From positions 2,356,001 through 2,420,000 of the forward strand of contig NZ_CP091881.1 in the NCBI RefSeq assembly GCF_022163125.1: 64,000 nucleotides of DNA, read 5' to 3'. Position numbers and translations under genes: made by a program. The DNA comes from Paenibacillus sp. HWE-109. Lineage in GTDB: Bacteria > Bacillota > Bacilli > Paenibacillales > NBRC-103111. This document shows, piece by piece, positions 1 to 7,994 of the stretch. Under the pieces are notes generated by a model. The model had not been told where the DNA came from, made no database searches, and worked only from the letters and a program-made list of their open reading frames with translations. Positions within the stretch are counted from its first letter, which is position 1; every line of letters begins with the position of its first letter.

Positions 1-230
1 GAACGAGCGGAAATTCGAATCAGCCGGGTTGTCTGTTCGGGTCCATCGATGGAGAAAATAATGCCGGTTGGCGTCACAAAGCTATGTGAATTGGGAATGC
101 CGAAAGCTTGGGCAACATGGCTCATGGTATCTTCGACACGATACGTTTCGCCGCCATTTTCCAGCATGATTTTACCGGCAAGCAAACAGACTTGTGCGAT
201 TTCGTAGTTGGTCGCAGAGGGCTGCTCCAT
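1..230 (-). CDS. Threonine/serine exporter ThrE family, N-terminal part (cut by window edge)
   Basis: Partial gene: only the first ~76 residues lie in the window, read leftward from an ATG at 228-230. A good AGGAGTGA ribosome binding site precedes it. The protein starts MEQPSATNYEIAQVCLLAGK and continues with ENGGETYRVEDTM and SFVTPTGIIFSIDG. These match the cytosolic N-terminal region of the ThrE/YjjP (DUF1212) family of inner-membrane threonine and serine exporters. The membrane-spanning part lies outside the window, so function rests on the N-terminal motif only. A small partner subunit gene is often next to this family but would also be outside. Confidence 0.8.
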   Translation of the reverse strand, partial: MEQPSATNYEIAQVCLLAGKIMLENGGETYRVEDTMSHVAQAFGIPNSHSFVTPTGIIFSIDGPEQTTRLIRISAR

Positions 231-292
231 GGTCGTTCACTCCTGAGGGTAGATTTGCCAAAAGTATACTATACCACGAGCCCCCTTTGATG

Positions 293-1054
293 TTAAGGCG
301 TGGCTTTGATTGATTTTAAAGCAACTTTTTCCCAATTGAGCAGTAATTTAATGGTTTCGTCCAACTGCTGCTTGGCAGAAATGTCTGCGGGGTGATCGCC
401 TTTTTGAAAGCCGTAGCTGCCGAATTGAGAATGGTTTCCGCCTTGAATCGTATGATATTCGGTTGTGGTCGGAAGGTCGCTTCTTGCCGCAGTGAAGGCA
501 TCCTGTTTGACCGCGCCATCCTTGGAGCCAATCAAAGAGATCACGGGCAGATTTGCTGTTAGCAGACTCCCTTTGGGGTCTGGATACGAGGCCAGAAAAA
601 AAACACCGGCAAAAGCATCCGCATGTGCAGCAGCAAAACGGGAGGCCATCACACCTCCGAGGGAATGCCCACCGATTACGAAAATTTCATCAGGATGATG
701 GGCCGCCAGAATAGAAGCTGCTCGATCACCGCCAAAAACGGCCAGATTCATAGGCATTTTCACAATATAGGTCCTATGCCCTGCCTGCGCTAAGGCTTGC
801 GCATAAGTGGCGTAGCTTTCCGGTTTAACTAGACCTCCGGGATAGTAGATCATGCTCGGTTGTACCGGATTCTTAGGTTCAAACAGAATGACTTGACCTT
901 GTTCGCTTACAGTAACGGTTTCATTGCTTTTCATAGCTTCAAGTGCGGCAGCATCAGGTTGATAAGGTCGCAAATACCAATAAATAATAGCCACAAGTAT
1001 AATTAATAAGACTAAGGCCCATTTCCACCAATGACGTTTAAAAGCTCTCATCAT
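293..1054 (-). CDS. Membrane-anchored alpha/beta hydrolase
   Basis: A 253-aa protein with one N-terminal membrane anchor (about residues 11-29), then an alpha/beta-hydrolase fold facing outside. The nucleophile elbow GGHSLGG puts the catalytic Ser at about 131. Likely acid and base are Asp179 (GSKDG) and His208 (GGNHSQF), so the triad looks complete. This fits the family of short extracytoplasmic hydrolases often annotated as alpha/beta hydrolase (PF12695-like). The substrate cannot be read from sequence. It lies 62 bp beyond the start of the ThrE-like gene on the same strand and may be transcribed separately. Confidence 0.82.
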   Translation of the reverse strand: MMRAFKRHWWKWALVLLIILVAIIYWYLRPYQPDAAALEAMKSNETVTVSEQGQVILFEPKNPVQPSMIYYPGGLVKPESYATYAQALAQAGHRTYIVKMPMNLAVFGGDRAASILAAHHPDEIFVIGGHSLGGVMASRFAAAHADAFAGVFFLASYPDPKGSLLTANLPVISLIGSKDGAVKQDAFTAARSDLPTTTEYHTIQGGNHSQFGSYGFQKGDHPADISAKQQLDETIKLLLNWEKVALKSIKATP

Positions 1055-1195
1055 ACATCACCTCTCGCCATGTAGGTTATCAAGTCCTATTAGAAGTGTC
1101 AAGGCATACACATTTGAAGGAGACTGGTAGGTATGAAAGCATTTTTTTGACGGATCTGGATGGTGTATAATGGAATAAAAAAGCGAGGTTGTCTT

Positions 1196-1741
1196 ATGCC
1201 TAGATATATGGCGTTATTGCGCGGTATTAATGTAAGCGGTCAGAAATTGATTAAAATGGACAAGCTGCGAAGCATTTTCGAAGCGATGGGGTATCAACGT
1301 GTAATCACGTATATTCAGAGTGGGAATGTGATTTTCGATAGTGAGGAAAGTGCAGAAACTACCCGTGAGCGCATTGTCCAAGAATTGTTGGCTCAGCTCA
1401 ATTATGATATACCTGTTATTATTCGATCACTCACTGAGATGCATGAGATTGTTGAGCAGACACCCTATCTAACTGTTGACGAGGAAGAGGGGGAACAGCG
1501 TTACGTTACTTTATTGTCTCAACTTCCTACAGACGAGGCGGTAGAGAAATTGGCATCCTTTCAGAATGAAGTGGATGAATTCCGGGTGATTGGGCTTACC
1601 GTTTATATGCTTATTCGCAAGAATTATGGTGAAACGAAGTTCAGCAACAATTTCCTGGAGAAAAAACTAGGTGTGACCGCAACGACAAGAAATTGGCAAA
1701 CGATGAACAAACTGATTCAATTAGCTGAGGAAGGGAGCTGA
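1196..1741 (+). CDS. DUF1697 family protein
   Basis: A 181-aa soluble protein beginning MPRYMALLRGINVSGQ and containing ITYIQSGNVIFDS, both hallmarks of the DUF1697 family; its biochemical role is unknown. An upstream in-frame ATG at 1160 is not used here, because a TATAAT -10 box at 1166-1171 lies inside that extension and a GAGG ribosome binding site sits 8 nt before 1196. The next gene starts 5 bp after the stop, so the two are probably co-transcribed. Confidence 0.8.
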   Translation: MPRYMALLRGINVSGQKLIKMDKLRSIFEAMGYQRVITYIQSGNVIFDSEESAETTRERIVQELLAQLNYDIPVIIRSLTEMHEIVEQTPYLTVDEEEGEQRYVTLLSQLPTDEAVEKLASFQNEVDEFRVIGLTVYMLIRKNYGETKFSNNFLEKKLGVTATTRNWQTMNKLIQLAEEGS

Positions 1742-1746
1742 TTAGT

Positions 1747-2199
1747 ATGGCTTATGATGATTCGCGAATGAGTTACACCAATACCTTCATCCTTGTTTCA
1801 GCAGACTGTCCGGTGGAGACAGGAACAGTTCCGGCGAACAAGAAAGAAGGGAAAACCGCTCATTTGATTCAATATGAGTTATTATCTCAAAATCCTTATC
1901 GCTTTACACAAGGAGAACTGATTTATCAAGTTCATCTGCGTCACAAACAAATTCCTCAGAGTGAAATCGAGGATAGAGGCGAAGACATTCGTCAGGCACT
2001 TTTTGCCAAAAGCCATCCCTGTTTACGCGCATCTATGCTGCCCAAGAAGCATGGTTGGGGTGTACATTATGATAAACAAGGTAAAATTGCTATATTTCCG
2101 ATGGAATCAGAGGCATATCAGCAATTTGTTGAGGCGGGGAATGGGGGAGCTCCTGACGCCCCGAAATTATTGTATGCGATGCGGAATTCTCGCGGCTAG
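1747..2199 (+). CDS. DUF6157-like conserved protein
   Basis: A 150-aa soluble protein of unknown function. The stretch YTNTFILVSADCPVETG followed by a conserved KTAHLIQYELL resembles the DUF6157 family as I remember it (small proteins that begin with a YxNTFI..AxDCP motif). The central segment HPCLRASMLPKKHGWGVHY is compact and basic and may be a binding surface. It starts 5 bp after the DUF1697 stop and is followed by a clear hairpin terminator, so the two form a short operon. Confidence 0.65.
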   Translation: MAYDDSRMSYTNTFILVSADCPVETGTVPANKKEGKTAHLIQYELLSQNPYRFTQGELIYQVHLRHKQIPQSEIEDRGEDIRQALFAKSHPCLRASMLPKKHGWGVHYDKQGKIAIFPMESEAYQQFVEAGNGGAPDAPKLLYAMRNSRG

Positions 2200-2242
2200 T
2201 GGTGAAATAGAGTCAATGCGAATCCTATAACCTGCAAAACTG

Positions 2243-2274
2243 ACCATCAGGAAATCTTTCTGATGGTTTTTATT
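2243..2274 (+). terminator. Rho-independent terminator after the DUF6157-like gene
   Basis: An 8-bp perfect stem (ACCATCAG/CTGATGGT) with a short loop is followed by TTTTTATTT. It closes the DUF1697/DUF6157 operon just upstream of the next promoter. Confidence 0.8.
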
Positions 2275-2282
2275 TGGTTGTG

Positions 2283-2312
2283 TTGACAAAAAAGCAAACA
2301 AAACAATATAAT
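2283..2312 (+). promoter_or_regulatory. Sigma-A type promoter for the DUF2087 regulator gene
   Basis: A perfect -35 box TTGACA (2283-2288) and a perfect -10 box TATAAT (2307-2312) are separated by 18 bp. It is one of the closest consensus promoters in the window. The start codon at 2351 would give a leader of about 30 nt. Confidence 0.8.
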
Positions 2313-2350
2313 GTCTATTATATACAAGACATAGATAAGGAGTGTTTGTT

Positions 2351-3106
2351 GTGGAAGTAACTGAATTGTTCTGGCAAGCCTCGTTTGACGAGTGGAAAAG
2401 AGGCTATGTACAGGAAGGCGATTTTCATATTTGTTTGTTATGTGGCAAACAAACCGAAATAGGTGTTATTTATCCAGTCGAGGATGTCTTGTATGATGCG
2501 GAGCGTTATTTGAAATGGCATATCGCACAGGCGCATGGCTCTGTCTTTCAATATTTAGTTGGCTTGGATAAGAAATTGACAGGTCTTACGGACCATCAGA
2601 ATAGTTTGCTTCAGTTGTTTTATGAAGGAAAGAGCGACAGCGAAATTCAGCAGGAGCTGAATATTGGCAGCGCGTCTACAATTCGTAATCACCGGTTTGG
2701 ACTCAAAGAGAAAGAACGTCAAGCCAAAGTTTTTCTAGTCATGATGGAGCTGTTGAAGGAGAAAGACCAGCATGCGCCAGTTTTTGTAGACATTCATAAA
2801 ACCGCCAAAATGGTGGATGAAAGATACAATATTACGCAAGATGAGTATGAGAAAATTATCAAGAAGTATTTCCCGGACGGCACCTCCGGAGAACTGTCAT
2901 CCTTCTCGCAGCAAGAGAAACACAAAATTGTCGTGCTGCGCGAGATTGCCAAGCGGTTCGAACAAGACCATTTCTATAATGAAAAAGAAGTCAATGAAAT
3001 TTTGAAGCCAGCGTTTCACGATTATGTGAAATTACGCAGATACTTGATTGAATACGGTTTTCTTGACCGAGAACCAGATGGCAGCCAATATTGGCGCAAA
3101 GGGTGA
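2351..3106 (+). CDS. HTH regulator with DUF2087 domain
   Basis: A 251-aa cytoplasmic protein. Near the N-terminus, CLLC (C28, C31) and a later WHIAQAH (H57, H62) look like a zinc-binding cluster. Residues ~79-118 form a LuxR/GerE-like helix-turn-helix (LTDHQNSLLQLFYEGKSDSE). The C-terminal ~60 residues (VVLREIAKRFEQDHFYNEKE to YWRK) match DUF2087, a domain usually attached to transcription regulators. The chosen GTG start has AAGGAG 8 nt upstream; an earlier GTG at 2342 overlaps that site. It probably shares a transcript with the GIY-YIG-like gene 31 bp downstream. Its targets are unknown. Confidence 0.75.
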   Translation: MEVTELFWQASFDEWKRGYVQEGDFHICLLCGKQTEIGVIYPVEDVLYDAERYLKWHIAQAHGSVFQYLVGLDKKLTGLTDHQNSLLQLFYEGKSDSEIQQELNIGSASTIRNHRFGLKEKERQAKVFLVMMELLKEKDQHAPVFVDIHKTAKMVDERYNITQDEYEKIIKKYFPDGTSGELSSFSQQEKHKIVVLREIAKRFEQDHFYNEKEVNEILKPAFHDYVKLRRYLIEYGFLDREPDGSQYWRKG

Positions 3107-3137
3107 CTACAATATGAGTAAAAAGGAGTCAGGATCT

Positions 3138-3491
3138 ATGAACCGCAGACAAGAATTACAGATGCAATATAAAGAAACGAAGCAAGAAGCGGGCGTGTTT
3201 CAAGTTCGCAATACTGTGAATAATAAATTATGGGTCGACAGCACGAGAAATTTGCGTTCTATGAACGGGAAACGCATGCAGCTTGAGATGGGGGGGCACA
3301 TGAACAAGGAACTTCAAAAAGAATGGAATGAGTTCGGAAGCGATGCCTTCGTCATGGAAGTTCTGGAAGTGCTTGAAGTGAAGGAGACGGGGTATTTCGA
3401 CGAGAAAGACGCCCTCCGCAAGCTGGAAGAGAAGTGGCTTGAGCAGCTGCAACCCTTCGATGAGCGTGGGTACAATAAGCGCAAGCCGTAA
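3138..3491 (+). CDS. Degenerate GIY-YIG family protein
   Basis: A 117-aa protein with the layout of the small stand-alone GIY-YIG nuclease-like family: GVFQVRNTVNNKLWVDST, then NLRSMNGKRMQLEMGGHMN and a C-terminal LEEKWLEQLQPFDERGYN. The signature tyrosines are degenerate: GIY reads GVF and YIG reads WVD, so nuclease activity is doubtful. The ATG at 3138 has AAAGGAG 9 nt upstream; an ATG at 3114 is a weaker alternative. It follows the DUF2087 regulator. Its stop codon touches the broken IS91-type transposase that begins at 3490. Confidence 0.7.
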   Translation: MNRRQELQMQYKETKQEAGVFQVRNTVNNKLWVDSTRNLRSMNGKRMQLEMGGHMNKELQKEWNEFGSDAFVMEVLEVLEVKETGYFDEKDALRKLEEKWLEQLQPFDERGYNKRKP

Positions 3492-3640
3492 ATTTCGAGA
3501 TTGTGGAGAACCCGAAAAGGGTTAAGCTGATCGCATATGAAGGGTGCCACGATCTTAAAGTGGTGCCCTATTGGTGCAAGGGACGTTTCTGCATGACGTG
3601 TTCATGCGGAAGAAGGGAACGTCAAGCCGCGACTACTGCA
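3490..3640 (+). pseudogene. Fragment of an IS91-type transposase (zinc-binding domain)
   Basis: Translation across one frameshift gives KFRDCGEPEKG (3490-3522) and then KLIAYEGCHDLKVVPYWCKG continuing RFCMTCSCGRRER (from 3524). The Cys-rich layout C-x-x-CH...C-x(4)-C-x-x-C matches the N-terminal zinc-binding region of IS91-type transposases. Only this domain remains. Its 5' end is gone at the GIY-YIG stop codon and its 3' end is replaced at about 3619 by the repeat unit described next. No function is expected; it marks an old insertion and recombination joint. Confidence 0.7.
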
Positions 3641-3961
3641 AAATGTATCCTGATAGCGAGTTTGAGGGAACTATAGGGCGTTATCATTCTGAAAACCGCG
3701 ATATTCCACGCCAGGGGGAACTACGGTCCGCTATTTTACCCTTTCCCGGTTGGAATCAGCAGATTCCGCTTAAATAGCGGATCTCAGTTCCCTTTTATGC
3801 TACGTTTACCCCATTTCCCGCCATATAGAGGATCACAGTTCCTTTTCACACGACGCTCTCTGTTATTGCAAAGCCCAAAGGGAACTAGGATCCGCTAGGT
3901 TGTTGAATACCGTTATGAAGACGCTAATTTCTCAGGGCGGCAAAGCCGCTATTCTTATGTG
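3619..3961 (+). repeat. Solitary copy of the long multi-hairpin repeat (type A)
   Basis: About 343 bp closely similar to the units tandemly repeated at 54.3-55.3 kb. It starts in the shared sequence ACGTCAAGCCGCG and ends in the shared GGCGGCAAAGCCGC hairpin. It carries forward arms of the type GGGAACTACGGTCCGCTAT (around 3717) and reverse arms AAATAGCGGATCTCAGTTCC (around 3773) that can fold on each other. Unlike the copies at 54 kb it lacks the group II intron 3' end and instead abuts the IS91-type fragment. A short open frame through it (3571-3777) is repeat-derived. Confidence 0.85.
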
Positions 3962-4224
3962 GTTGTCGTTTCTTTAACAGAGGACGTGTTGCCATACCGT
4001 CCAACTAGGCTGCTACTTTCCCTTGCAAATATGTGTTTCTCCCACCCCTCTATCTAACTCCACCAGCCAATATAAACCAACACCAACCAGACAAATTCAA
4101 ATCCAGAGGGATCGTAGACCCTCTATCTTATGATTTGTTAATGAGAACGTGAGAAAGCCAGTATTTTCTTGTCAATCCTGCAGAAACTAAGCGAATGCTT
4201 AGGCAGGAGGAGGTCGAAAGTCTG
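3962..4224. other. Non-coding stretch before the deacetylase gene
   Basis: With the two preceding entries this makes a ~730-bp gene-free block. Beyond the repeat I see no reading frame with a ribosome binding site, no strong terminator and no recognisable riboswitch. The final 20 bp hold the AGGAGGAGG ribosome binding site of the deacetylase gene. Confidence 0.5.
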
Positions 4225-5019
4225 ATGAGAGAATACCGTAAACGCTTCATCGCAATAGTGCGCTTCATCGCATTCGTGCGCATCATCCCAGTAACCATCG
4301 CGGGGCTGCTTATGATCTCGTCTGGCTGGGCGCATGCCGCTGAGGAACTGAAGCACGGAATCATCCGGATTCCCGTGTTGAACTACCACAGCATCGGGGT
4401 GGAGCCGGGGAACACGTACGTGCTCCACCCCGATGTCTTCGCGCGCCAAATGGCCTATTTGGCTGCGGAGCACTACACCCCGCTGACGCTGGCGGACTTC
4501 GCCCGCGTCCTCGCGAAAGAGCTGCCGTCGCCGCAGAAGCCCGTGCTGCTCACGTTCGACGACGGCTATGCAGACAATGCGGAGGCGGCGCTGCCGATCC
4601 TCCGGCAGCACGGTTTTCCGGCGACGCTGTTCCTGTCGCCTGGAGCCGTGGGCCAGCCGGGCTATCTGAGCTGGCCGCAAGTGCAAGAGCTGAGCGCAGC
4701 GGGATGGGACATTGAGCCGCATGGCATGACCCATCCGCATCTCCCGCAGCTCACCAAGAAGCAGCAGCGCGAGGAGATCACGGAATCGCGCCGCTGGATT
4801 GAGCAGAAGCTGGGAAAGCGAGCGGCTGCTTTTGCTTATCCGTATGGCGAGTACAACACTCAGACGCTGGAGATTTTGCAAGAAGCTGGATTTCAATGGG
4901 GCTTCACGACCCAGGAGGGATGGGCAACGTCAGCCCAATCTCCCTATGAACGAAGTCGTTTGGTTGTACGCAGCGAGGATAGCTTCGAGACTTGGAAGCA
5001 ACGGCTATCCGTTCCTTGA
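4225..5019 (+). CDS. Secreted polysaccharide deacetylase (NodB domain)
   Basis: A 264-aa exported enzyme. A basic N-terminus and hydrophobic segment end at AHAAEE, a plausible signal peptidase site near residue 40. The NodB fold is complete: motif 1 is LLTFDDGYADN, motif 2 is HGMTHPHLPQL, and a later AFAYPYGEYN is the third conserved block. Such enzymes remove acetyl groups from cell-wall or exopolysaccharide sugars using a metal held by Asp-His-His. The ATG at 4225 has AGGAGGAGG upstream; an ATG at 4195 does not. The gene is more GC-rich than its surroundings, and its 3' end overlaps the convergent gene by 15 bp. Confidence 0.88.
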   Translation: MREYRKRFIAIVRFIAFVRIIPVTIAGLLMISSGWAHAAEELKHGIIRIPVLNYHSIGVEPGNTYVLHPDVFARQMAYLAAEHYTPLTLADFARVLAKELPSPQKPVLLTFDDGYADNAEAALPILRQHGFPATLFLSPGAVGQPGYLSWPQVQELSAAGWDIEPHGMTHPHLPQLTKKQQREEITESRRWIEQKLGKRAAAFAYPYGEYNTQTLEILQEAGFQWGFTTQEGWATSAQSPYERSRLVVRSEDSFETWKQRLSVP

Positions 5020-5715
5020 GGCGAAAACAGGCCGTTTGAAAAAAGCAATCAGTTGATCTTGTTGAGGCACAATCGATACCAACTCCCAGCCATTGCGTCC
5101 CCATGCAGCAAGGGCTAGATCTACATAGCTGCCGCCAGATTGTCCTTTGAAGGAGCGGAACGCATCAGCGAGCCCTGTTTCTGCGCTGTATTCCCACTTT
5201 GTCATCGTTTCTTGCTCATGGATGCGTTGGTAGCCGTCAGATGCCTTTTTCTTGGCTCGCCTTATCGTGTAGGAGAGGGCATCGAGAATATCTTCCCGTT
5301 CTGTTTCTTCCAGTGCCATAATATGTGGAGGATGCGGGAGATGAAATTGGACATGAGAGTGAAAAATTTGCAGCACAAGGGTGCCGACGGATGAGCCATC
5401 TGGCTTCTCGATGATGTACCAAGCGCAGCGCTCGCGTTCTTCGGGCGGCCCCCATTTCTCCAACGAATCCGCTAGGTTGAAGCCTGGACGGGTGATAAAT
5501 TCATTTTGCGCGAGTTGTTCGAACAACGGTGCCATAAATTTTTGAATGAAGACTCCGTAAGCGCGGTCTCCGTAAACAGTGAACATCTCAATTAGTTCAG
5601 CGCGCTGTTCCTCCAGTACAGTTGTCCAAGTCTCAGCGATCACTTGATTGGCATAGGCAGCAAGGTTATGGATGGAGAGTTGTTTTTCTTTGGAAAATGT
5701 GGATAAAGGTTTCAT
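5005..5715 (-). CDS. Conserved protein of unknown function (possibly DUF6022)
   Basis: A 236-aa soluble protein without signal or membrane segment. The middle holds a His-rich stretch (QIFHSHVQFHLPHPPH). The C-terminal ~55 residues (WEYSAETGLADAF to AWGRNGWELVSIVP, then LIAFFKRP) look like a DUF4177-type fold. I associate the whole with DUF6022 of Paenibacillus relatives, but only tentatively. The ATG at 5715 has AAAGGAG 8 nt upstream, better than an ATG at 5736. The gene is divergent from the TetR regulator with a shared operator between them, so it is a likely target of that repressor. Confidence 0.55.
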   Translation of the reverse strand: MKPLSTFSKEKQLSIHNLAAYANQVIAETWTTVLEEQRAELIEMFTVYGDRAYGVFIQKFMAPLFEQLAQNEFITRPGFNLADSLEKWGPPEERERCAWYIIEKPDGSSVGTLVLQIFHSHVQFHLPHPPHIMALEETEREDILDALSYTIRRAKKKASDGYQRIHEQETMTKWEYSAETGLADAFRSFKGQSGGSYVDLALAAWGRNGWELVSIVPQQDQLIAFFKRPVFASRNG

Positions 5716-5746
5716 AATAGCAGCTCCTTTAGTCATTTGATTACAT

Positions 5747-5787
5747 TAATCTAACGTCGTTAGCCATAATCTAATGACGTTAGATTA
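5747..5787. promoter_or_regulatory. Operator region between the DUF6022-like gene and tetR
   Basis: Two 13-bp palindromes, CTAACGTCGTTAG (5751-5763, perfect) and CTAATGACGTTAG (5771-5783, one mismatch), lie inside a larger inverted repeat with 12-bp arms TAATCTAACGTC and GACGTTAGATTA. This is typical of TetR-family binding sites. The right palindrome lies where the -35 box of the tetR promoter should be, so autorepression is likely. Confidence 0.75.
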
Positions 5788-5798
5788 AATGTTTGTGA

Positions 5799-5804
5799 TA
5801 TAAT
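5799..5804 (+). promoter_or_regulatory. -10 box of the tetR promoter
   Basis: A perfect TATAAT 57 bp before the tetR start. No good -35 box is visible; the region 18 bp upstream (TGACGT) falls within the operator. Confidence 0.5.
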
Positions 5805-5860
5805 TGTCAATACAAAAGTGAAATGATCATGGATGCTTATGCAAAAGAGGAGATTGAAGA

Positions 5861-6577
5861 GTGGCTAGAAGGAAAGTTCATTCGCTGGAGAATAGGGATG
5901 CTTTACAGGCAGAAGGAGAGGCCTATATTCCGCTGGATCGCAACCGAATTACCGATAAGGCGTTGGAGATACTTAACGAGGTTGGTCTCAAGGAGCTGAG
6001 TATGCGCAGAATCGCTGACGCATTGGGTGTAAAAGCAGCTTCTCTTTATTATCATGTGAAGGATAAAGATGAGCTTTTGCAGCTTCTTGGTGATCGCATT
6101 AGCGAGCGATTGGTATGGTCTTCCGACAGGAAGGATTGGCGCGAGCAGTTGACCAGTTGGGCTTTAACTTTTCGGGAAGCGCTGCATGCGTATCGAGATG
6201 CAGTAGACATTTTCAATGCCACAATTGCGACAACTTTTGGAAGACTGCGGCACATAGAGAAACTCTATGAGGTGCTGGCTGTGGCAGGCTTTGGGGATCA
6301 TCAAATTCCATGGCTTGCAGGAATGTTGAAGAACTATATCACCAGCTTCGTGGCTGAAGAAGTCCGACATCACTATATGGCGAAAATGAAAGAGGGTCGC
6401 ACGGAGGAACTCGGAGCAGCTTACCGTACTGTTTTTCAAAAGCTGCCGCCAGAGCAGTTTCCACAGATGATTCGTCTCGCGGCTTACACGACAAGCGGAG
6501 AGGAAGAGCAAGAATTTGCTTATGGTCTGCAGGTGCTTTTAGACGGATTTGCAGCTAATTTACCTAATTCACACTAA
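5861..6577 (+). CDS. TetR/AcrR family transcriptional regulator
   Basis: A 238-aa repressor starting at GTG, with AAAGAGGAG 8 nt upstream. Residues ~28-75 form the TetR helix-turn-helix (ITDKALEILNEVGLKELSMR, then RIADALGVKAASLYYHVKDK). The C-terminal ~150 residues resemble the tetracycline-repressor type ligand domain (TetR_C). It faces the DUF6022-like gene across the paired CTAACG palindromes and probably represses itself and that gene. The inducer is unknown. No efflux pump is adjacent, which is unusual for this subfamily. Confidence 0.85.
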   Translation: MARRKVHSLENRDALQAEGEAYIPLDRNRITDKALEILNEVGLKELSMRRIADALGVKAASLYYHVKDKDELLQLLGDRISERLVWSSDRKDWREQLTSWALTFREALHAYRDAVDIFNATIATTFGRLRHIEKLYEVLAVAGFGDHQIPWLAGMLKNYITSFVAEEVRHHYMAKMKEGRTEELGAAYRTVFQKLPPEQFPQMIRLAAYTTSGEEEQEFAYGLQVLLDGFAANLPNSH

Positions 6578-6676
6578 TGCTTTTGGTATAGTAGTGGATT
6601 TACCGAGTTTTTTGAGTATAATCGTACATATAGATAATATTTTTTTACTAAACTATTTCGTTTAAGGAGTCATATC

Positions 6677-7609
6677 ATGTCAAAAACACTAATTTTCGGT
6701 CATAAAAATCCAGACACTGATTCAATCACTTCAGCTATTGCTTATGCAGCACTGAAAACAAAACTAGGTCAAGAGGTTGAAGCTGTTCGTCTTGGCAGTG
6801 TGAACGGTGAAACCCAATATGCGCTTGATACGTTCAAAGTAGCTGCTCCTCGTCAAGTTGAGACTGTAGCCAATGAAGCTGAAAATGTAATCTTAGTTGA
6901 CCATGTTGAACGTCAACAAAGTGCTGCGGATATTGATAAAGTACGTGTTGTGGAAGTTATTGACCATCACCGTATCGCGAACTTTGAAACGAGCCACCCG
7001 CTTTATTACCGTGCAGAGCCGGTTGGTTGCACGGCGACCATCCTGAATAAATTGTACAAAGAAAATGGCGTGTCCATCGATAAAGATATCGCAGGCTTGA
7101 TGCTTTCTGCTATCATTTCTGATTCCTTGTTGTTCAAATCCCCGACTTGCACAGAGCAAGACGTTGCAGCAGCACATGAGCTTGCTGAAATTGCTGGCGT
7201 GAACGCTGAAAGCTACGGGTTGGAAATGCTGAAAGCAGGAGCAGATTTGAGCGACAAAACCGTTGCGCAACTGATCTCGCTGGATGCGAAAGAATTCCAA
7301 ATGGGCAGCTACAAAGCTGAGATTGCACAAGTTAATGCGGTTGACGTGAATGATGTTCTGTCCCAACAAACAGAAATTGAATCCGCTTTGAACACGATCA
7401 TCGCTGAGAAAAATCTGGATCTATTCTTGTTCGTTGTGACTGACATCTTGAACAATGATTCCGTTGGTTTGGCACTAGGTCGCAAAGCAGATGCTGTGGA
7501 GAAAGCCTACAATGTAACACTTGTAGATAACAAAGCATTGCTTAAAGGCGTAGTTTCCCGTAAATCCCAAATCGTTCCCGTTCTTACGGACATTTTCAAC
7601 ACGCTGTAA
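6677..7609 (+). CDS. ppaC: Manganese-dependent inorganic pyrophosphatase
   Basis: A 310-aa class II pyrophosphatase of the DHH superfamily, which hydrolyses the PPi released by biosynthesis. The metal ligands are all present: GHKNPDTDS (H9, D13, D15), VDH (D75), the DHH motif VIDHHRIANF (H97, H98) and D149 in IISDS. The C-terminal DHHA2 domain ends with the substrate-binding SRKSQIVP. Length matches Bacillus PpaC. AAGGAG precedes the ATG, and a strong terminator follows, so it is probably a single-gene transcript. Codon use is that of a well-expressed gene. Confidence 0.96.
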   Translation: MSKTLIFGHKNPDTDSITSAIAYAALKTKLGQEVEAVRLGSVNGETQYALDTFKVAAPRQVETVANEAENVILVDHVERQQSAADIDKVRVVEVIDHHRIANFETSHPLYYRAEPVGCTATILNKLYKENGVSIDKDIAGLMLSAIISDSLLFKSPTCTEQDVAAAHELAEIAGVNAESYGLEMLKAGADLSDKTVAQLISLDAKEFQMGSYKAEIAQVNAVDVNDVLSQQTEIESALNTIIAEKNLDLFLFVVTDILNNDSVGLALGRKADAVEKAYNVTLVDNKALLKGVVSRKSQIVPVLTDIFNTL

Positions 7610-7622
7610 GGTTTGGATGAGG

Positions 7623-7655
7623 ACGCCGTTCATTTCGATGAACGGCGTTTCTTTG
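7623..7655 (+). terminator. Terminator of ppaC
   Basis: An 11-bp perfect stem ACGCCGTTCAT/ATGAACGGCGT with a TTCG-type loop, followed by TTCTTT. Confidence 0.85.
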
Positions 7656-7710
7656 AAAATATAAGAGTTGGAGTGAGCGCGGAGCTACTCCAGCCGCCTT
7701 GTACGAACAG

Positions 7711-7957
7711 AGGGAGGGAACTATAGTCCGCTATTTTAGCCAAATGTATCCATATCGCAGAGGTGAGGGAACTACAGTCCGCTATTTTGCTGTTTCAAGG
7801 CAAATTCAGCGTTTTTCGTGGAAATAAGACCCTGTAGTTCCGCTAATACCATTGCATCCCTGCTATTTGCCTAAATAGTGTCCTCTAGTTCCCTTAACAG
7901 GTTTTGTCGCTCCGAAGAGGATGATCTCTCGGGGCGGCGAAGCCGTTTTTCTTTATG
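7711..7957 (+). repeat. Hairpin repeat, short type (B), copy 1, with tail
   Basis: A palindromic element of about 185 bp (7711-7895). It opens with AGGGAACTATAGTCCGCTAT and closes with the inverse CCTCTAGTTCCCTT. A second inner pair, GGGAACTACAGTCCGCTAT and its partner CCCTGTAGTTCCGC, sits inside. A ~60-bp tail ends in GGGGCGGCGAAGCCG, the same kind of hairpin that ends the long units at 3.9 and 55.3 kb. The body recurs at 43.08 kb. No coding frame is present. Together with the terminator and the msrA promoter it accounts for the whole 447-bp gap between genes. Confidence 0.85.
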
Positions 7958-7994
7958 TTTTTTTCACTTCGTGCAAAATAACGCTAGGGTCATT

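Noticed and set aside
3571..3777. 68-codon open frame on the plus strand
   Set aside because: It begins in the IS91-type fragment and runs through the repeat unit; the same frame reappears only because the repeat does (54.1-55.2 kb).
4138..4896. 252-codon open frame on the minus strand opposite the deacetylase
   Set aside because: It is the antisense shadow of a GC-rich gene; the product is Arg-rich low-complexity sequence, and the sense frame has all NodB motifs.
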